NCBI GenBank assembly: GCA_030426145.1
Contig: JAUHZF010000042.1
Coordinates: 1 to 37,908 of the forward strand
Direction: 5' to 3'
Origin: Polyangia bacterium
Lineage (GTDB): Bacteria > Myxococcota_A > Polyangia > Polyangiales > Polyangiaceae
Length of the DNA: 37,908 nucleotides
A program made the translations under genes and the position numbers. Below the pieces are notes generated by a model. That model saw only the letters and a list, made by a program, of their open reading frames with translations. It was not told the DNA's origin and ran no database searches. Below, in pieces: positions 34,902 through 37,908 of the stretch (positions within the stretch are counted from its first letter, which is position 1; every line of letters starts with the position of its first letter).

Positions 34902-35573
34902 TCAGCTCTCGACGTTGCGGGCGATCCAACCGCCGAGGTTCTTCAGCATGCGCCCGCTACGTTGCTCGAGGTCGTGCACGATGGACGCGGTGGTGGAGGG
35001 GCGCGCCAAGAGCGCGTCGCGCCAGGCGACGACCTTCGGCATGCCCTCGAACAGCGCGAGAGAGGGTTCGAGGGTTTCGGCCCAGGTCAGTCGTTGGAGG
35101 ATGGGAGCGATGGCGGCGTCGACCATGGTGAACCTGTCCCCACCCCACAGCGAACCGGTGCTGGGCAGCTGCTTGCTCAGCTCTTCGAAGTGACCTCGTA
35201 GCTCCCCCGCGAGGGCTCGGACCTTCTCTTCCTCCTTGGCCGATTGAAGCTGCCACGCCTTGGCCATGATCTTGGAGATGTAGGTGATCCACATGCGCTG
35301 CTTGGCGCGCTCGATCGGATCGTCGGGAAGCAGGCGCCCCTCATCGGCGGTCTCGTCGAGGTACTCGAGGATGACTGCGCTCTCGAAGATGGGCGTGCCG
35401 TCGACCTCGAGCACCGGGACGGTGCCGCTCGGGGAGATGGCGAGGAACCAATCGGGTTTGTTCGCCAGATCGATGTACTTGATGTCGTACGCGCGACCTT
35501 GCTCCTGGAGCATGATGGCGGCGCGCTGGACGAAGGGGCAGGCGTCGAAGCTGACGAGCGTGAGCGAGGGCAT
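34902..35573 (-). CDS. Glutathione S-transferase family protein (omega/CPF type)
   Basis: From ATG 35573 the protein has 223 residues. The N-terminal thioredoxin-fold domain has ACPFVQRA at 11-18, with Cys12 in the position of an omega-class catalytic Cys, then VPVLEVDG with cis-Pro and ESAVILEYL for glutathione binding. An all-helical C-terminal domain follows (about 90-220). Family roles include thiol transfer, dehalogenation and dehydroascorbate reduction; the substrate is not predictable. It is tail-to-tail with the Sel1 gene, five bases apart. The in-frame ATG at 35630 adds 19 residues of poor composition and is rejected. Confidence 0.95.
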   Translation of the reverse strand: MPSLTLVSFDACPFVQRAAIMLQEQGRAYDIKYIDLANKPDWFLAISPSGTVPVLEVDGTPIFESAVILEYLDETADEGRLLPDDPIERAKQRMWITYISKIMAKAWQLQSAKEEEKVRALAGELRGHFEELSKQLPSTGSLWGGDRFTMVDAAIAPILQRLTWAETLEPSLALFEGMPKVVAWRDALLARPSTTASIVHDLEQRSGRMLKNLGGWIARNVES

Positions 35574-35741
35574 GGCGAGACCATTCTCGCTCCGCGGTGG
35601 TGGCGCAACCGTCGCTCCGCGACGTCTCACGCGCAGACGGCGCCACGTCGAGGGGCTCCTTCATCCTTCCGAAGTCGAGCTCGTGCACCGTGCAACGCGG
35701 CTTGGAGTTGATCGGGAAGCGCGTGCCAGTGCCACCAACCC
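35574..35741. other. Intergenic gap between the kinase and GST genes, nothing assigned
   Basis: These 168 bases separate the stop of the hybrid histidine kinase gene from the GST start on the same strand. No hairpin or promoter motif could be supported. Confidence 0.3.

Positions 35742-37908
<2,167 letters not shown>

Overview
The window is GC-rich, densely packed and has no rRNA, tRNA, CRISPR or recognisable insertion sequence. Its content points to a Myxococcota (Polyangia-like) chromosome: Gly/Ser-linker lipoproteins, an IgGFc-binding-like lipoprotein, a Cys-rich Sel1 protein, a DUF1592/DUF1552 pair, an FHA-containing enhancer-binding protein facing a membrane Ser/Thr kinase, and a complete Bat (aerotolerance) operon. 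The taxonomic call is inference from gene content. No gap between genes exceeds about 200 bases.

Layout. 1-4.4 kb: the C-terminal end of an unknown gene, a convergent lipoprotein, then two overlapping M16 peptidase genes. One keeps the zinc site and the other keeps the R/Y pair, which suggests a heteromeric peptidase. 4.5-8.3 kb: a membrane protein with a 27-nt repeat tract, then an FHA/AAA+/Fis regulator divergent from a transmembrane Ser/Thr kinase. 8.3-10.7 kb: a stand-alone RCK protein, an unknown acidic helical protein and, divergently, a two-helix K+ channel with an RCK domain. A 17-copy hexamer plus 6-copy heptamer tract lies between the channel gene and the end of the Bat operon.

10.9-20.2 kb (minus strand): moxR, DUF58, a DUF4381-position membrane protein, batA, batB, batC-like, batD and batE. 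Every junction after DUF58 is a short overlap, so they form one translationally coupled unit. A MoxR AAA+ chaperone would act on the two VWA membrane proteins and their TPR/BatD partners at the cytoplasmic membrane. 20.4-24.5 kb: apaG, a zinc-ribbon protein with a beta-rich domain, an unknown membrane-anchored repeat protein divergent from a LysR regulator (with a textbook LysR box), and a crotonase-family enzyme.

24.6-30.5 kb: three consecutive exported lipoproteins on the plus strand, then a coupled pair on the minus strand: a CxxCH lipoprotein (DUF1592 group) and a Tat-exported DUF1552 protein. 30.6-37.9 kb: an OmpR-type response regulator immediately followed by a nuclease that joins a degenerate DEDDh exonuclease domain to an intact GIY-YIG domain, then a Sel1-repeat protein, a glutathione transferase and a hybrid histidine kinase that runs off the right edge.

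The most unusual item is the pseudo-exonuclease/GIY-YIG fusion coupled to a response regulator. The best-defined multi-gene system is the complete Bat operon. The RCK/unknown/K+ channel trio and the kinase/FHA-regulator pair are the most plausible small uncharacterised modules.
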